DNA from: Liolophura sinensis
Lineage: Eukaryota; Mollusca; Polyplacophora; Chitonida; Chitonidae
Direction: 5' to 3'
Length of the DNA stretch: 64,000 nucleotides
NCBI RefSeq assembly: GCF_032854445.1
Contig: NC_088306.1
Location: forward strand, 20,989,764-21,053,763
The position numbers and the translations under genes were made by a program. Each line of letters opens with the position of its first letter. Position 1 is the first letter of the stretch. Below, in pieces: positions 12,004 through 22,933 of the stretch. The notes below the pieces were generated by a model. It had not been told where the DNA came from and did not search any database. It saw only the letters and a program-made list of their open reading frames with translations.

Positions 12004-12596
12004 AGATCATGGTTTAACGCTATTTCGGCAATATTGTTGCCATATGGAGGAGTGGACAGACTATAACTGGAATAAACCGCCCCGTGTGACCAGATGTTAG
12101 ACAAAACGTCAGGCTGTATCCGTGACATTGGCAGTGGATGCAAACAGGGGATACTGTAGAACCAAACAGCTTAGTACTGGTGACGCCAACGTTCATCGGA
12201 ATAGAAGAAGGCTTTTACTATTTCGTTTTTGGAACTGACTTCATTAAATGGCATTTCGAAGATGAGTTAGATAGCATAGCAAATATATAGATCACAATTT
12301 CTGTTTTTTCAGTGAGAATCGTTGTGGTATAGGTGCTAATACCGTTATGGAATTGTAATTCAATGGTGAAATCAATAAATCGACCATTTATCCCCTGTCT
12401 GTATGTTTACCTTTGGGAAAAGTCGTCTGTCACACCATAACCATGTATAACCTTTTAATCGATCACTGGGTTAATGGCATAAACAAACCATTCTATAATA
12501 TCAAGGCAAGCTGAGCAGATTGTTCTCCCCGGTTATAAAATCTCCCTGTCAATTATTTATGTGATCCTATAGACAATTTTTCATTTGTTCAGTCCA

Positions 12597-13358
12597 CTAG
12601 AGATCACGCAACACTCCTTCGAACATGTGACATGCAGGACCAATTAGATACACGTCTGAGAATTCCCTCTCACCCACGCGCAAAGCCGTCACCGTTAGTG
12701 TCCCAAGACGAACTCTGACATTAACTTTCACTGACGTCGGTTCAGTGAACGCTGACCCTCGACTTACCGTGACAAGCGCAGCGCCAGTTCCACACGCCAG
12801 CGTCTCGCCGTTGACGCCGCACTCGTAACTTCGCATGGAAATCTCACTCGTTTTTTCGGGGCAAGTTTGGACGTAAGCTTTGACAAATCCCTGTTTGTGT
12901 CCGGTGTCATATATTTTCCGAAGTTCATCGCCATCCTGCTGAACGTCAATGCTTTCTAGGTCGTCAAAGTATGCAACGAGGGTTAAGGTGCCGGTAAAAA
13001 TCTGATAATTATTGTTTACCACTCTATCAATCCCCCTGTCTATGTCTTTCATCTTAAGATGCACCAGGCCAGACTGACTGTCCACACGGCCAACGTGTTC
13101 TCCGTCGTATGCACAGAACGTAACATCCTCGTCTGCCGAAGCCAGGCCAAGCTGAATTGCAAACTTCACAGCACAACGCCCACCGATCTCCACCAACCCG
13201 TCCGCACCAATCCCAGTTCTAGGCTCGCATAATCTGACGACAAAAGTTTCTTGAGAGACGTCTATCCGCCTGTCTCTGTTGTCCATAAATATGAAATTGT
13301 TTCCCAAAGCGTTGTACTTTGAAAATTCCATTGTTTGTACCCGCCAGCAACTGTTCAT
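12597..13358 (-). CDS. Diaminopimelate epimerase-like protein (DapF fold), active-site deleted
   Basis: Intronless frame of 253 codons. The real start is probably the second Met (13331), giving M-E-F-S-K-Y-N-A-L-G-N-N-F, the standard DapF opening. Bacterial DapF interconverts LL- and meso-diaminopimelate with two catalytic cysteines. The G-I-G-A-D-G-L strand is followed directly by G-G-R-C-A-V-K-F, so about 20-22 residues that normally hold N-A-D-G...C-G-N-G, with the first catalytic Cys, are missing in frame. The second motif (E-T-L-A-C-G-T-G-A-A) is present. The substrate-contact segment before the D-D-L-E strand is altered (T-L-T for an expected x-P-H), and the G-T-N-V-N-F segment is shortened. 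Epimerase activity is therefore unlikely. Animals lack this pathway, so bacterial origin by transfer is inferred. A decayed paralogue lies at 54930-55560. It may be a domesticated protein or a young pseudogene. Confidence 0.75.
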   Translation of the reverse strand: MNSCWRVQTMEFSKYNALGNNFIFMDNRDRRIDVSQETFVVRLCEPRTGIGADGLVEIGGRCAVKFAIQLGLASADEDVTFCAYDGEHVGRVDSQSGLVHLKMKDIDRGIDRVVNNNYQIFTGTLTLVAYFDDLESIDVQQDGDELRKIYDTGHKQGFVKAYVQTCPEKTSEISMRSYECGVNGETLACGTGAALVTVSRGSAFTEPTSVKVNVRVRLGTLTVTALRVGEREFSDVYLIGPACHMFEGVLRDL

Positions 13359-14085
13359 TCAGTAAAATCTGTTTTCAGAAGTCCCGACGTGGAGTGCTAA
13401 TTACAAATATCTATCTGTATGTGTCATGACCTACATTTCATTCGCAAGGCGTGTGAAGTAATCTTATAAACACGATACTAGAGACTTTATTGTGTACATT
13501 ACATATCTCCACTACGTTATTGTCAGCACGCTACGCATGACCGCGCATGAAGTGCTATTTCAGTTCGTTACGCTACCAGCGCACGGATTAACAAAGTGTT
13601 GCTCATCTCTCACGCCGTCCAATCAGAATCGATTCTGTATGCAATGAAGCCATGGTGATTCCTCCTACTTCATTTATTTTCCTGTAACCGGGTTGGGCTA
13701 CATTAGACACAGTGGGTACCCTACTTAAAAGACAAAGTCCATTTCTCCGTTTGAATTGCTATATTCAAGGGAAAATTATAGCGGAGGGAAAACAGTGGCT
13801 TCACGCTGTAATGTCACTGTAATATAAAGACACAAGTGTCAGCTGTGATTTTTGTGCAGAATATTTACAGTGTATACAAATCTCACAATATGACAAGTAT
13901 TACAGTTTATCGGAATATTACAGTGTAACGTAGCACCCACAGGGCGAACATCACAACATTGCTGTAACCTTGACAACATACAACATCTAAATCTGTCAAA
14001 TACACATCCCCACATAAGACTAAGGAATTAGCCAAATTTACACAACTTGCCTTCCGTAAGTGGTCTCAGTGAAGAAGCACTAGAT
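13359..14085. other. Upstream region of the DapF-like ORF
   Basis: No gene seen. It would include the promoter of the minus-strand DapF-like frame, but I cannot identify a TATA box with confidence. Confidence 0.4.
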
Positions 14086-14089
14086 AAAA

Positions 14090-14215
14090 GAGCGGTGGAA
14101 ATCCGTCCTGCAACAAGGAGTAACATTACACGTACATGCACCCTAAGGACTCCTTCGTCGTCATATGACTGAAAAATTGTTAAATATAAGCGTCGAGTCC
14201 GACATTCATATACCA
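14090..14215 (+). repeat. SINE 3' fragment (CATATGACTGAAAAATTGTTAA type)
   Basis: TCCTGCAACAAGGAG, then a CGTCGTCATATGACTG block and a GTTAA-containing end. This is the complement of the GAGTGAGTGCTTGG-GTTTAACGTCG end seen at 54706. Confidence 0.55.
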
Positions 14216-14279
14216 TTCGTAGTCCGTAAAAGGCGTTCCAAGTCGATAATCGCAAGATCCATTTCCAAAACAACGTTTA

Positions 14280-15735
14280 ACACTAACTGCCAAATACAAA
14301 GGTAGGCCTATGTAAGAAATTATACAAATAGGAAATAAAGGCGGTAACACACAAGAGAGAAGCGGTCATCAGTTTTCAATCATGCCGGGCAGACAATGAA
14401 TATTCCAGGCATGAATTCCATATCAAAGTTCAAATTCGTAGTCCTTGAATGAGTTCCATGTCAAATAACAATTAAACAAGTATCTCAGTCGCGCTTAAAT
14501 TGCAACTGTTCATAAAGGCATTATGCTGATGTAATGAGCATGGCTACCTTTACGGTCCCTAGCCCCAGGTTGAGCGGTATTAGATACAGTTTGAAAATGA
14601 CGAGCGTTACAGACTCTAACCGATCAGATTGTGATTCCAAAGTAACGGACGATTACGTCTTTCCCGTTAATATGTAAAGATCTCATGCTACAAGAGGCGC
14701 CATTTATGATGTTACACATGACATACAAGATAGGCGGTTACACTGGGCAACCAGCGCCATCTATGTTGTTAAATACCATGTTCGTGATAGATATGTACAT
14801 AGGAATAACAGCGCCGCCTATGTGGTTGATCACAATGCAGATCGCCAGAGATTCTGAACGCTCTGTCCATACCTGCCAACGAGAGTGTTATACTCATTGT
14901 AAAATTTGAGAAACTTATAATGAAGGCGTTTGATGGAGTATCCTTGACAAACTAGTTTTTGAACTACCAACTTGTGACGCAGATTGAAGTCATCACAATT
15001 AACGCAAGATCTGACAAATGCTACAAGTCGAGATATGCATACGCCATATGCCACACGGCCTTTGGTATATTGCTATGTAAATAAGGATAATTTACAATAT
15101 CAAAATTGAAATTATCCCTGGTTATGGAGGTCATTGCTCACAGGCCACCTTAGATTTGCTTCACCATCACCGTCGTATGGTCAGCATTTGACAGCAAATC
15201 GCTTCTTTAACTCCACGACGTCTTGACGAGTTGGTCTATGGTCAGTGTGCGTGCTTTTTTTGCAGGGCAGAGGCGGAACTGACTAGTGGCGCCCTCACGG
15301 GCTGCTAACACTATTGTAAGGGGAGATAACGCATATACCATTTGCACAATGGAAGGAGACGTCCCTCCGGCTACATTTCATTTTTATAATTTCTTATACC
15401 ATAGAAAATGTACAATTTGGAATTGTACAATATTGTATAAAACCGTGGGAATGAAACCGAGGGTGTTGTTTTATTCCTTCAAATAGAATACTAGTTCACT
15501 GCATAAAGAACAGAAATGTGAAAAATTCAGTCATAATGAACATGAATTACTTTCAGAACTAAAACAGCCATAATGACGATATATTTTCTACTAGAAAATA
15601 TAACGGAAAAAGTACCATATAGCATTAGCAAGGATACTGTCGCGGTCCAATATATATTGTTTTATATTTTTATTAAATGACGACATTGGATTTAAATAGG
15701 CGCTTACGGCGTTTACTTTGCAAAGTTCGGAGACC
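14280..15735. other. Gene-free stretch with short degenerate repeats
   Basis: No exon supported. Around 14690-14835 three related blocks beginning GCGCC(A/G) with ATTTATG, ATCTATG or GCCTATG recur at about 60-bp spacing, a decayed short tandem repeat. Confidence 0.4.
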
Positions 15736-15737
15736 TG

Positions 15738-16268
15738 GGCCCACTTGCACAGAAAGGTTTAAGCCATAATCGACTGTAGACCGTACAACTGAGTCAGAAT
15801 TTATTCTATAAAAAAGCTCGCCGCTTGCACATAGAAATTGTCGAGCGGTTGGAATTTTTTGAAGTTACAATCGAGAAGGTAGGCCAAATGCAATTCGTAC
15901 ACAGACATTGTACCAGTCAATATCTTTTCTTGTCTTCATTTTCAAAAGAGTTCTACATCATAATAATTCAGCAGCATGTGACAAAACGCTCGTAACATAT
16001 TTTTAAGACAATTGTATCGCTCATCATTGCAAACCCAGTCAAAAAGTACTAACTAAGGCAAGTATTTGTTCTTAACTTTAACTGTGAGGCTATTGTAAAT
16101 ATTTACAGCGGTTTTGACTCGATTGTAATTTCTGATTGTAAGTTACAACAATCGTAGCTTACAATCCTTTCGTGCAAGAGGGTGTCGATTGTAAGCTATG
16201 GCTACGATCAAGATCTTAGTGATTTGCAATCAACTTAAGCCTATGGCCCTTTTTGCAAACTGCCCCTA
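15738..16268. mobile_element. Possible MITE-like inverted-repeat element
   Basis: The left end reads GGGCCCACTTGCACAGAAAG...TTTAAGCC. The right end, reverse-complemented, reads GGGGCAGTTTGCAAAAAGGG...GGCTTAAG. The ends are approximately inverted and the interior has repeated CGATTGTAAG/CTTACAATC stretches on both strands. A related edge (GAGTGCACAAAG...TTAGGCTTAAG) appears near 29924. No transposase is visible. Boundaries and class are tentative. Confidence 0.35.
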
Positions 16269-16314
16269 GGAATGAAGCTCAGCTCCGGCAGGTCCTCGTC
16301 ATACCTTAAAGAAT

Positions 16315-16545
16315 AGTAGGCCGTGTTATTGCTGCCTCCCCTGTCGCTCAGCAATTGGAGGTTAGAGCAGAGTTGTATCGTTGTCAGTGTAATTGGGTGT
16401 AACTGGGTGGGGTATCATTATCTGGTGCCTTCGACATGAGGGCACTTTGGGGGCATGGACTCGTACTGCCACAAGAAGACATAATTTATGTACACACATC
16501 GTCTTGTGACTGAAAACTTGTTAAGTGTGACGTAAAGAGCATAAA
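16315..16545 (+). repeat. tRNA-headed SINE, second family, plus strand
   Basis: The tract from the GTGTAATTGGGTG region through GGTGCCTTCGACATG and GCCACAAGAAGACA to TGTGACTGAAAACTTGTTAA parallels the complement of 43345-43652. The following 16546-16970 has no gene I can support. Confidence 0.55.
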
Positions 16546-16970
16546 TATATGTGGTTACATGTGATCACTTTGCCCTCACTGCTCTGGTTTTACTCGGTGT
16601 GCTGTACAAGTGTAAAAACAATCAAACGATAGGTGCATTTGTTTATGTATACGCATCATCTTCCTCACTAATTGTCAACTGTGGAAATGATTTTGAGAGA
16701 ACAGCTATTGAAGATTGTACCCGTAAATGTAACCCGTGAAAAGGATCACAGTGTAATTGTCGAAATAACTCACGTAACCCTGGGAGCAAAGGACGTAGCT
16801 ATGATATTAATATAAAACATAATTAAAGACACAGTAGTGCACAAAACTAGAGCGGTGGCAGTGCAATAGTCACGTCAGCGGTGAAATCTCTAAGAGCAGC
16901 AATCTACACACCACCTTACACCATGGCTTGAGCAAGATCAGAAAAAAAATGTGCAGTGATCTTAAAGGCA

Positions 16971-17195
16971 TTTTATTAGATTTATTTATTTATTTCATTG
17001 GTGTTTTACGCCGCACTCAGGAATATTTCACTTATACGACAGCGGCCAGCATTATGGTGGGAGGAAACCGGGTACAACCCGGGGGAAACTCACGACCATC
17101 CGCAGGTTGCTGGCAGCTCTTCCCACTTACGGCCGGAGATGAAGCCAGCATGAGCTTGACTTGAACTCCTCCCATCCCCCTCCCGTTTTATTAGA
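16971..17195 (-). mobile_element. SINE with 10-bp target-site duplication
   Basis: Element body at 16981-17185, flanked by TTTTATTAGA at 16971-16980 and 17186-17195. Minus orientation: (TTTA)n tail, GATTGGTGTTTTACGCC core, the CCAGCATTATGGTGGGAGG block, truncated inside the tRNA-related region. The duplication shows insertion by retrotransposition. Confidence 0.85.
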
Positions 17196-17340
17196 CGGTA
17201 CTCCAAATGCTGTGTTGTGATAACATTTAACATAGAAAAAATAACAGACTACGGTTATGGTTAGTCTACCAGCAGAATCCTGGATTACACAGAGAGTGAT
17301 TTTCTGCATATTGTTATTCATTTAATAATAAGGCTTTAAT

Positions 17341-17371
17341 CTCTGCACTAAACTCCCCCCCCCCACCCCCC
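17341..17371 (-). other. C-run, G-quadruplex-prone on minus strand
   Basis: An interrupted homopolymer of about 18 C near 17356-17373 (CCCCCCCCCCCACCCCCC). On the minus strand it is G-rich and could fold as a quadruplex. It may also be an assembly-error hot spot. Confidence 0.4.
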
Positions 17372-17476
17372 GATATCCGACCACTCTAGGGAATGAGGCT
17401 ACAGTGTTCTCAGTGGACTCGTCCATTTTGAAAGGTATTTGTGAGGTTTGTTTGGAAGATGTCTTATTATACTGCA

Positions 17477-17722
17477 GGGTCCTCTGTGGCTGAGGGGCTA
17501 GCGTGTCAGTGCGGCCCAATGACTCAAGAGCCTCTCAAACCCAGCTTATGCTGGCTTCCTCTCCGATCCTACGTGGGGAAGTTTGTGAGCAGCCTGCGAA
17601 TGGTCGTGGGTTTCCCCGGGTTCTGCTCTGTGTCCTGCCACCATAATGCTGGCAGCCTTCATGTAAGTGAAATATTATTGTGTACGGCGTAAAACACCAA
17701 TCAAATAAAGAAATAAATAAAT
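17477..17722 (+). mobile_element. Near full-length tRNA-headed SINE
   Basis: Plus orientation: tRNA-like head (GTGGCTGAGGGGCTAGCG), conserved body with GGTCGTGGGTTTCCCC and CCACCATAATGCTGGC, a GGCGTAAAACACCAATCAAA end, and an (AAATA)n tail. No convincing target-site duplication seen. 17723-18047 has no other feature. Confidence 0.8.
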
Positions 17723-18047
17723 CATACCGAAAAATGTAAGTTTTATGACTAAAAGAGATTTATTTGAGTCGACAATGCACTTTGTGGAGAGGGGTGGGGT
17801 GGGGATTTTAGGTTATTTATACTGCTTGGCTTTAATACCTTTAGGGTATTGTGCCTGTATTGTGGCAATTTATGATATTAACTCTGGTGCTGCCATCTTT
17901 CAATTCAGAAATAATTAATCAATCAATCAATTAATCAACTACTTTTCGGTAAAAGAAGAGGGAGTGGTAAAGTAGAATTATGTTTATATACGGGTATGTA
18001 TTAGTCCAGTTTTATGGTCATCAAACTGAGGTTCAAAGTTTGTACAA

Positions 18048-18883
18048 TCAGAGTTTGATGTCACAGAACGACTTTTGGATTCGTCTAATTCTGGCCTCCC
18101 ACTCTGTTCGTTCTGGACCCGATATCCCCCACTTTTGTCGCTTGTGCACTGGCAAAGACGGACGATTCCACAACTGGAAATTGATATCCACCATTTCTTG
18201 TCGTCTGCCTAACAGAGACGACTGTATACCTTCGTGCTGGAATATTGTCGGTCGAGACACATATCGTTTAAACTGTAGATTAATTTCATTGAAATGAAGA
18301 TAGAGGACGTCATTTGGTTGCTCGCTGTAGAATAAGGTAAGAAATTTGGCTAGCTTCGCAACGTCTGGAGAACGGTAAAACTTTCCAATGAATCCGATCT
18401 CTGAGAATTCCAGGCACACCCATTCGGGAACCTTTCCCATGAATCTTCTGATAGCTGTGACGTAACCAGGCACTGTAATAACGTCATCCTCCAGTTGAAG
18501 GTAGTATGCGGATATACGCTCGCTGTACGTCATCAAGAAGGCAAAGTCTAAGTTCTGCTTTGAGCGCCACCTGACGCGGGAAACGCTGTGGTTGTACGTC
18601 ATTTCTAGATAATCGGGTGGGGTCGGATACAAAGTTGGATAAAAACTGTCCGGTGCTTCGATAGTTTGAAGTAGACCTGACTGGAAATGCTTTCGGTATT
18701 TATGAAGCAGCTGAACGTTGATCGCTTCTCGCGACGTTATCTCTCGGTCCGCCAACAAGACGACAATGGTGACGCTCTGACGTTCGTTTACGTCGGTGTT
18801 ATTTATCAGCGAGTCTAGGGTCAGTTGAATGTATTGGGTACCATTTGGTCTGGACGCAGTCGGAATGCCAATAGTCATGAAAC
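18048..18883 (-). CDS. GT54 (MGAT4-like) catalytic-domain exon A
   Basis: Last exon of an N-acetylglucosaminyltransferase-IV-like gene. Family members add beta-1,4-GlcNAc to the core alpha-1,3-mannose arm of N-glycans in the Golgi. The exon begins after a clear acceptor (pyrimidine tract, CTTTCAG) in phase 1, giving G-F-M-T-I-G-I-P-T. Other landmarks are S-G-L-L-x-x-I-E-A-P, R-V-R-W-R-S-K-Q-N-L-D, Q-L-E-D-D (metal-site acidic motif), L-E-F-S-E-I-G-F-I-G-K and I-F-Q-H-E-G-I-Q-S-S-L. The frame stops 50-60 residues later, so the C-terminal lectin-like region of vertebrate MGAT4A/B is absent. The N-terminal anchor must lie in an upstream exon, none of which is visible nearby. Apparently intact. 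Confidence 0.85.
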
Positions 18884-19214
18884 CTGAAAGAGCAGACGAA
18901 GTCTCACTGTATTTATGTGTTATATATTTGATTAATGTTTGGCGCAGAATTAACACATTTTTATTATACGATGGTAACAGAGAACGTCCGCCACCTGCCT
19001 AGGCGCTCTTTCCTCAAAGCCAGTTTTGACTAAGGTCAAATGTTGAATTGTTATTCAACTCGCCTACTTTTTGATAATATGATCTAAAATTCGGAATATG
19101 AACTGAGTGTTATTTTATAAAGTTGAATTTCAAAAAGTCCATGTAGAATTTGCCCCAGGTACCTAACAAACAGTTTAAAACAATCTCAAAATCGGAACAA
19201 GTCGAAAAGATGGA
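18884..19214 (-). other. Intron or upstream sequence of GT54 exon A
   Basis: Begins with the acceptor and pyrimidine tract of exon A. No upstream exon was recognised before the repeat-rich stretch that follows. Confidence 0.5.
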
Positions 19215-19380
19215 ACGGCTCTTAAGTGTCTTGTAAACGACGATTAGCCCTTCGTTATTGGGGTCGTGAGTTCGAGCCCAACTCTCGCAGGCCAGGAAAT
19301 TCATCTGGCACCTGGCGAGGTACAGCATTATGCATCTCATGCTGCTCGTTTGGGCGTTAAACATTAGTAAACTCAATGAC
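19215..19380 (+). repeat. Degenerate tRNA-headed SINE
   Basis: B-box-like GTGAGTTCGAGCCCA near 19267, and a GGGCGTTAAACATTAGTAAA end typical of the SINE tails in this window. The body is diverged. Confidence 0.5.
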
Positions 19381-19429
19381 AAGTAGTTACACCTCTATTT
19401 ATCAGCAAAATCCCCTCACGTCACAAGAC

Positions 19430-20250
19430 GTCAACGGCGACCACGGCAATATAATTATAGACATGCAGCATAGAAAGTAAAACCAGAGCAGCGACGACAG
19501 AGTGACAGTTGCCAAATGGTCACATGTAACCGATAAAATATGGTCTCCTGTCAATCTGCCTCAGTTAGGGTTTTATTCTAACTGTTCATGTAAATGCTTA
19601 AACAGTTCTAAATTACACGCCCCCTAGCACTATGGCTTAAACGGAAATAGGTCAAAAAAGTGCACTGATGTTCATTGCAACTGGACTAAACCATCACATT
19701 ACAACAGTGGGACATTGTGTTTTACCAAGGCCGTCACTTTATCAATCACTTCGTGTGGTCCAATAAAAGCGCAAAAGATGTAAAATACAAAGAGAATGGT
19801 AGAGCAGCGGTGACAATGTAATTGTTGGCAAATGATCAAACATAACTCAGTCTGGTAAAGTCTGGTCTCTTTATGCAATTGCTTCAGTGGTAGCAACGTA
19901 GACACTCCATGGCACCATGACATTCGCAGAATTATGTAAAAAACTATAATGCAGCTATGTTGACAACAATGTATTGGACCTCACTGGTCTAGGTAGAATT
20001 ACTCAAAATGTTGTGCTGTCGTCACGTTACCTATTGATATTACAACGACAGCATTAATAACAATGCAAAGAGACCAGGCCAGGGGGATACTTATCAGACC
20101 AGCAAATATCACAGTGTGAAAGATAGCCTCGATTGAAAAACCTGATCTGCAACAGCAGTGTGATAGTTAGCAAATGGGTCACATCCAATCGGCCACATCT
20201 GGCCTCTTGTTAATTTACCTCAATTACGAACTGATAAGATATCGCGAACA
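19430..20250. repeat. Three degenerate copies of an about 330-bp repeat
   Basis: Blocks around 19485, 19803 and 20150 share a core of AGCAGCG/AC-GACAG/AA-GTGACAGTT-GCAAATGGTCACA followed by TGGTCTC(C/T)TGT. Spacing is about 318 and 347 bp. A further dispersed copy is near 38895-38985. Family unknown. Confidence 0.5.
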
Positions 20251-20467
20251 TCACTGCGCTGAATGAGTTTTAAGGGCTCTGACCGCAAGGCAAGATCTGA
20301 CCGGTGTCAGCGAGCTTGCTGTCACTGGACAAGCCGTCATGTGTGACTGGCGTCATCGGCATAGCGTCCCACAGAGGCAGAACTATACCTTTATTAAGTC
20401 TTAAGTCTACCTCCTTCGCCGTCGAATCTGGCAAGAATGATGATAAAAGCGATGCTAAACCTCTTTC

Positions 20468-20549
20468 CTCCCATCATAATGCTGGCCGCCGTCTTATAAG
20501 TGAAATATTCTTGAGTACGGCGTATAAAAACTATGAAATAAACAAATAA
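20468..20549 (+). repeat. 5'-truncated SINE fragment
   Basis: TTTCCTCCCATCATAATGCTGG, then the GTGAAATATTCTTGAGTACGG core and an AATAAACAAATAAA tail. No tRNA head. Confidence 0.75.
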
Positions 20550-20711
20550 ATACCTGATGTCTTCAAAAAGACCTGAACATTAAACAGCTACACCAATGTC
20601 AAAACCTCTGCTTTTTGACAGCAGAGGTTAAATGATAACGACCAGGACAAGTCTAAAAAGCTTTCTTAAATTTTACTAAAATGCAGAGTATTAAAAGCAC
20701 TATCGTCTCCC

Positions 20712-20796
20712 CCCAACAAAATGTTGGCCGCCGTCTTATAAGTGAAATATTTTTGCGTACGGCACAAAATACCAATCAAATAAATAAAAAAATAAA
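20712..20796 (+). repeat. 5'-truncated SINE fragment
   Basis: GTTGGCCGCCGTCTTATAAG core with an AATACCAATCAAATAAA tail. It lies about 160 bp after another fragment of the same family. Confidence 0.75.
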
Positions 20797-20857
20797 ACCA
20801 CTCTAGCTAGATTGGGGAGATGATACGGAAACAGCCCATACACCTATCGCTGACGTA

Positions 20858-21134
20858 TATAATGACTACACTTTCAAACATTATTACAGTATAGTTGCCT
20901 TACTCAATGTTATATAATGACTACACTTTCAAACATTATTACAGTATAGTTGCCTTACTCAATGTTATATAATGACTACACTTTCAAACATTATTACAGT
21001 ATAGTTGCCTTACTCAATGTTATATAATGACTACACTTTCAAACATTATCACAGTATAGTTGCCTTACTCAATGTTATATAATGACTACACTTTCAAACA
21101 TTATTACAGTATAGTTGCCTTACTCAATGTTATA
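20858..21134. repeat. 55-bp minisatellite, five near-identical copies
   Basis: Period 55 bp, five copies containing ATGACTACACTTTCAAACAT...GTTGCCTTACTCAATG. The copies are identical apart from the first few bases and one T-to-C change near 21050, so the array is very young. Confidence 0.95.
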
Positions 21135-22085
21135 CCTGTCTTCTTCTCAGGCAGGCAATATTATCACGTTACATCAGGCGAATTTTACGGACACTGCCAA
21201 AGATTTTTTTACTGTAGAAGACTCTTCATTTGCATGAGCTAAATAGTGTTATTTCGCCGTAAATCTCTTTGAACTATGGTGTTAGCTGTGTACCATAGAC
21301 GTTATCATTAACGTTTTTTATCATTTTAGAATTTCTGACTAGTTTCTATTAGAATTGGAATATCTCTAAAACTACATCCGAACCCCTAATCAGGGGTACT
21401 CAAATACTTACATTTGTTTTACGATCTGCCTGGGAGATACTGATATTGCGTAATCATTTGGTATATAGCGAAAAGGCAAAAGATTAGTTCTCTCAAAACA
21501 TATGTGTGACGGGCTTTTGCGCTTCAAAGTTTTCTAGAAAGAGAGGTTGGTCTATTAATAATGTTTTCTCTCTAATACACTGACGTCATTAAGAATCGAT
21601 CAGGTCAGTATAGTTTAGCACTCTAGTATAAACGCTTGGTCTAGCTGCATTTGTTGTAGTGCGAGACAATGTTCTGTTATACATGTACATAGTGTTTTCC
21701 GCAGTGGTCTCCATTGTCTCTTTAAAGGCGTTCCTTTTTCCAAGATAAGCCTCTCTGGCAGGAGCAATTTCCCTTCAAGGTCTCAACCCATTACAGCAAT
21801 TTTATTCACTTTGAACAACACTGCTACTTGAGGAATGCATCATTCAGAATAGCTTTTGCTTGTCACAACTATCCCCTGTTTAGAAAACACCCTCTCACTA
21901 CAGTACATTACATCAGAGTAGAACCTTTCCTTGCTGGGCTACTCGCTTCAAGAGGTTCCTTAACTTCTAAAAAAACTATCCCGTAAGAAAAATCTATCCA
22001 CGTGGAGCGCTTCCACTATCCAGATCCACCATTATTGTGTGAGTTGAAGAAACTTATGTTGTTTTTGGTTAACAAAATATTTCCC
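21135..22085. other. No recognised gene
   Basis: Downstream side (minus-strand sense) of GT54 exon B. I see no exon, SINE or tandem repeat here. Confidence 0.5.
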
Positions 22086-22933
22086 TCAAGACTTTTTTCT
22101 TTCTTCCCACAGTTCTTGTTCAGGACCTTCTTGATTGTTCAGTCGTCTGATTTCAGCTGGAATTAATCCCTTTCTTTCAGAGCTAGAATCGTTCATGGAA
22201 GCATTCGGGCTGAACATTAGGTCTATCAGGGGCTCTCGTTTGCGATGGAGGCTCGAAACGAATCCTCTGTGTTGAAATATGGTAGGTTTCCTAAGATACC
22301 TCCTAAACTGGAGCATCATTTCGTTAAAGTGAAGGAGGAGGACGTCGTTGGGTTGTTCATTGTAGAAAAGTTTAAGGAGGCTGGCTAACTTCGTGAGATC
22401 GTACGAATGAAAGAGTTTTGCAATGAAGCCAAGTTCACTGAACTCCAAACAAGTCCACACGCCCGACCACCAGTCCTGTCCTGCTTTTCTGTTTATTCTG
22501 GCAATGTACTGTTTTATTAGCCTCACATATATGGGCACAGTAACTACGTCGTCTTCCAACTGAAGATAAAACTCAGAGATGCTTTGACTTTATTGCATGA
22601 GGAAGGCAAAATCGAAATTCTGTTTTGAACGCCAGATGATCTGATCCATTGGATGCTTGTAAGTCGTCCTAAGGTTAGACAAGGACGGATAAAACTCACG
22701 CGGTGCTTCAATGATCTGGATGAAGCCAGAGTCGATGTAGGTTGGGTAAATCAATGTGATTTTTGTCCTCAACTCGCTTCGCAAACTTGGATCAAAATCT
22801 GACAAGAAAACAACTACCACAACTTCACTTTTGTCCTCTTCTCTGCTATGTTTGATCAAAGAATCTAGTGTCTCCTGTAGGTACCAGCGATCAGACCGTC
22901 TGTGCATTGTCGGGAGGCCTATGGTCAGGAATC
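22086..22933 (-). pseudogene. GT54 (MGAT4-like) exon B with in-frame stop
   Basis: Homologous end to end with exons A and C: acceptor TTTTTACAG then G-F-L-T-I-G-L-P-T; R-S-K-Q-N-F-D-F-A-F-L-M; Q-L-E-D-D-V-V; L-E-F-S-E-L-G-F; F-Q-H-R-G. The frame holds throughout except for one TAA at 22590-22592, where exon C has a Tyr codon after L-M. The stop lies just before the E-D-D motif, so any product would lack the catalytic centre. A single-base change explains it. It could be a young pseudogene, an allelic null or a sequencing error. Confidence 0.82.

Noticed and set aside
12597-13358. Bacterial contamination in the assembly
   Set aside because: The ORF is embedded in host-type AT-rich DNA with SINEs within 1 kb, and a second decayed copy carries a host SINE with target-site duplication.
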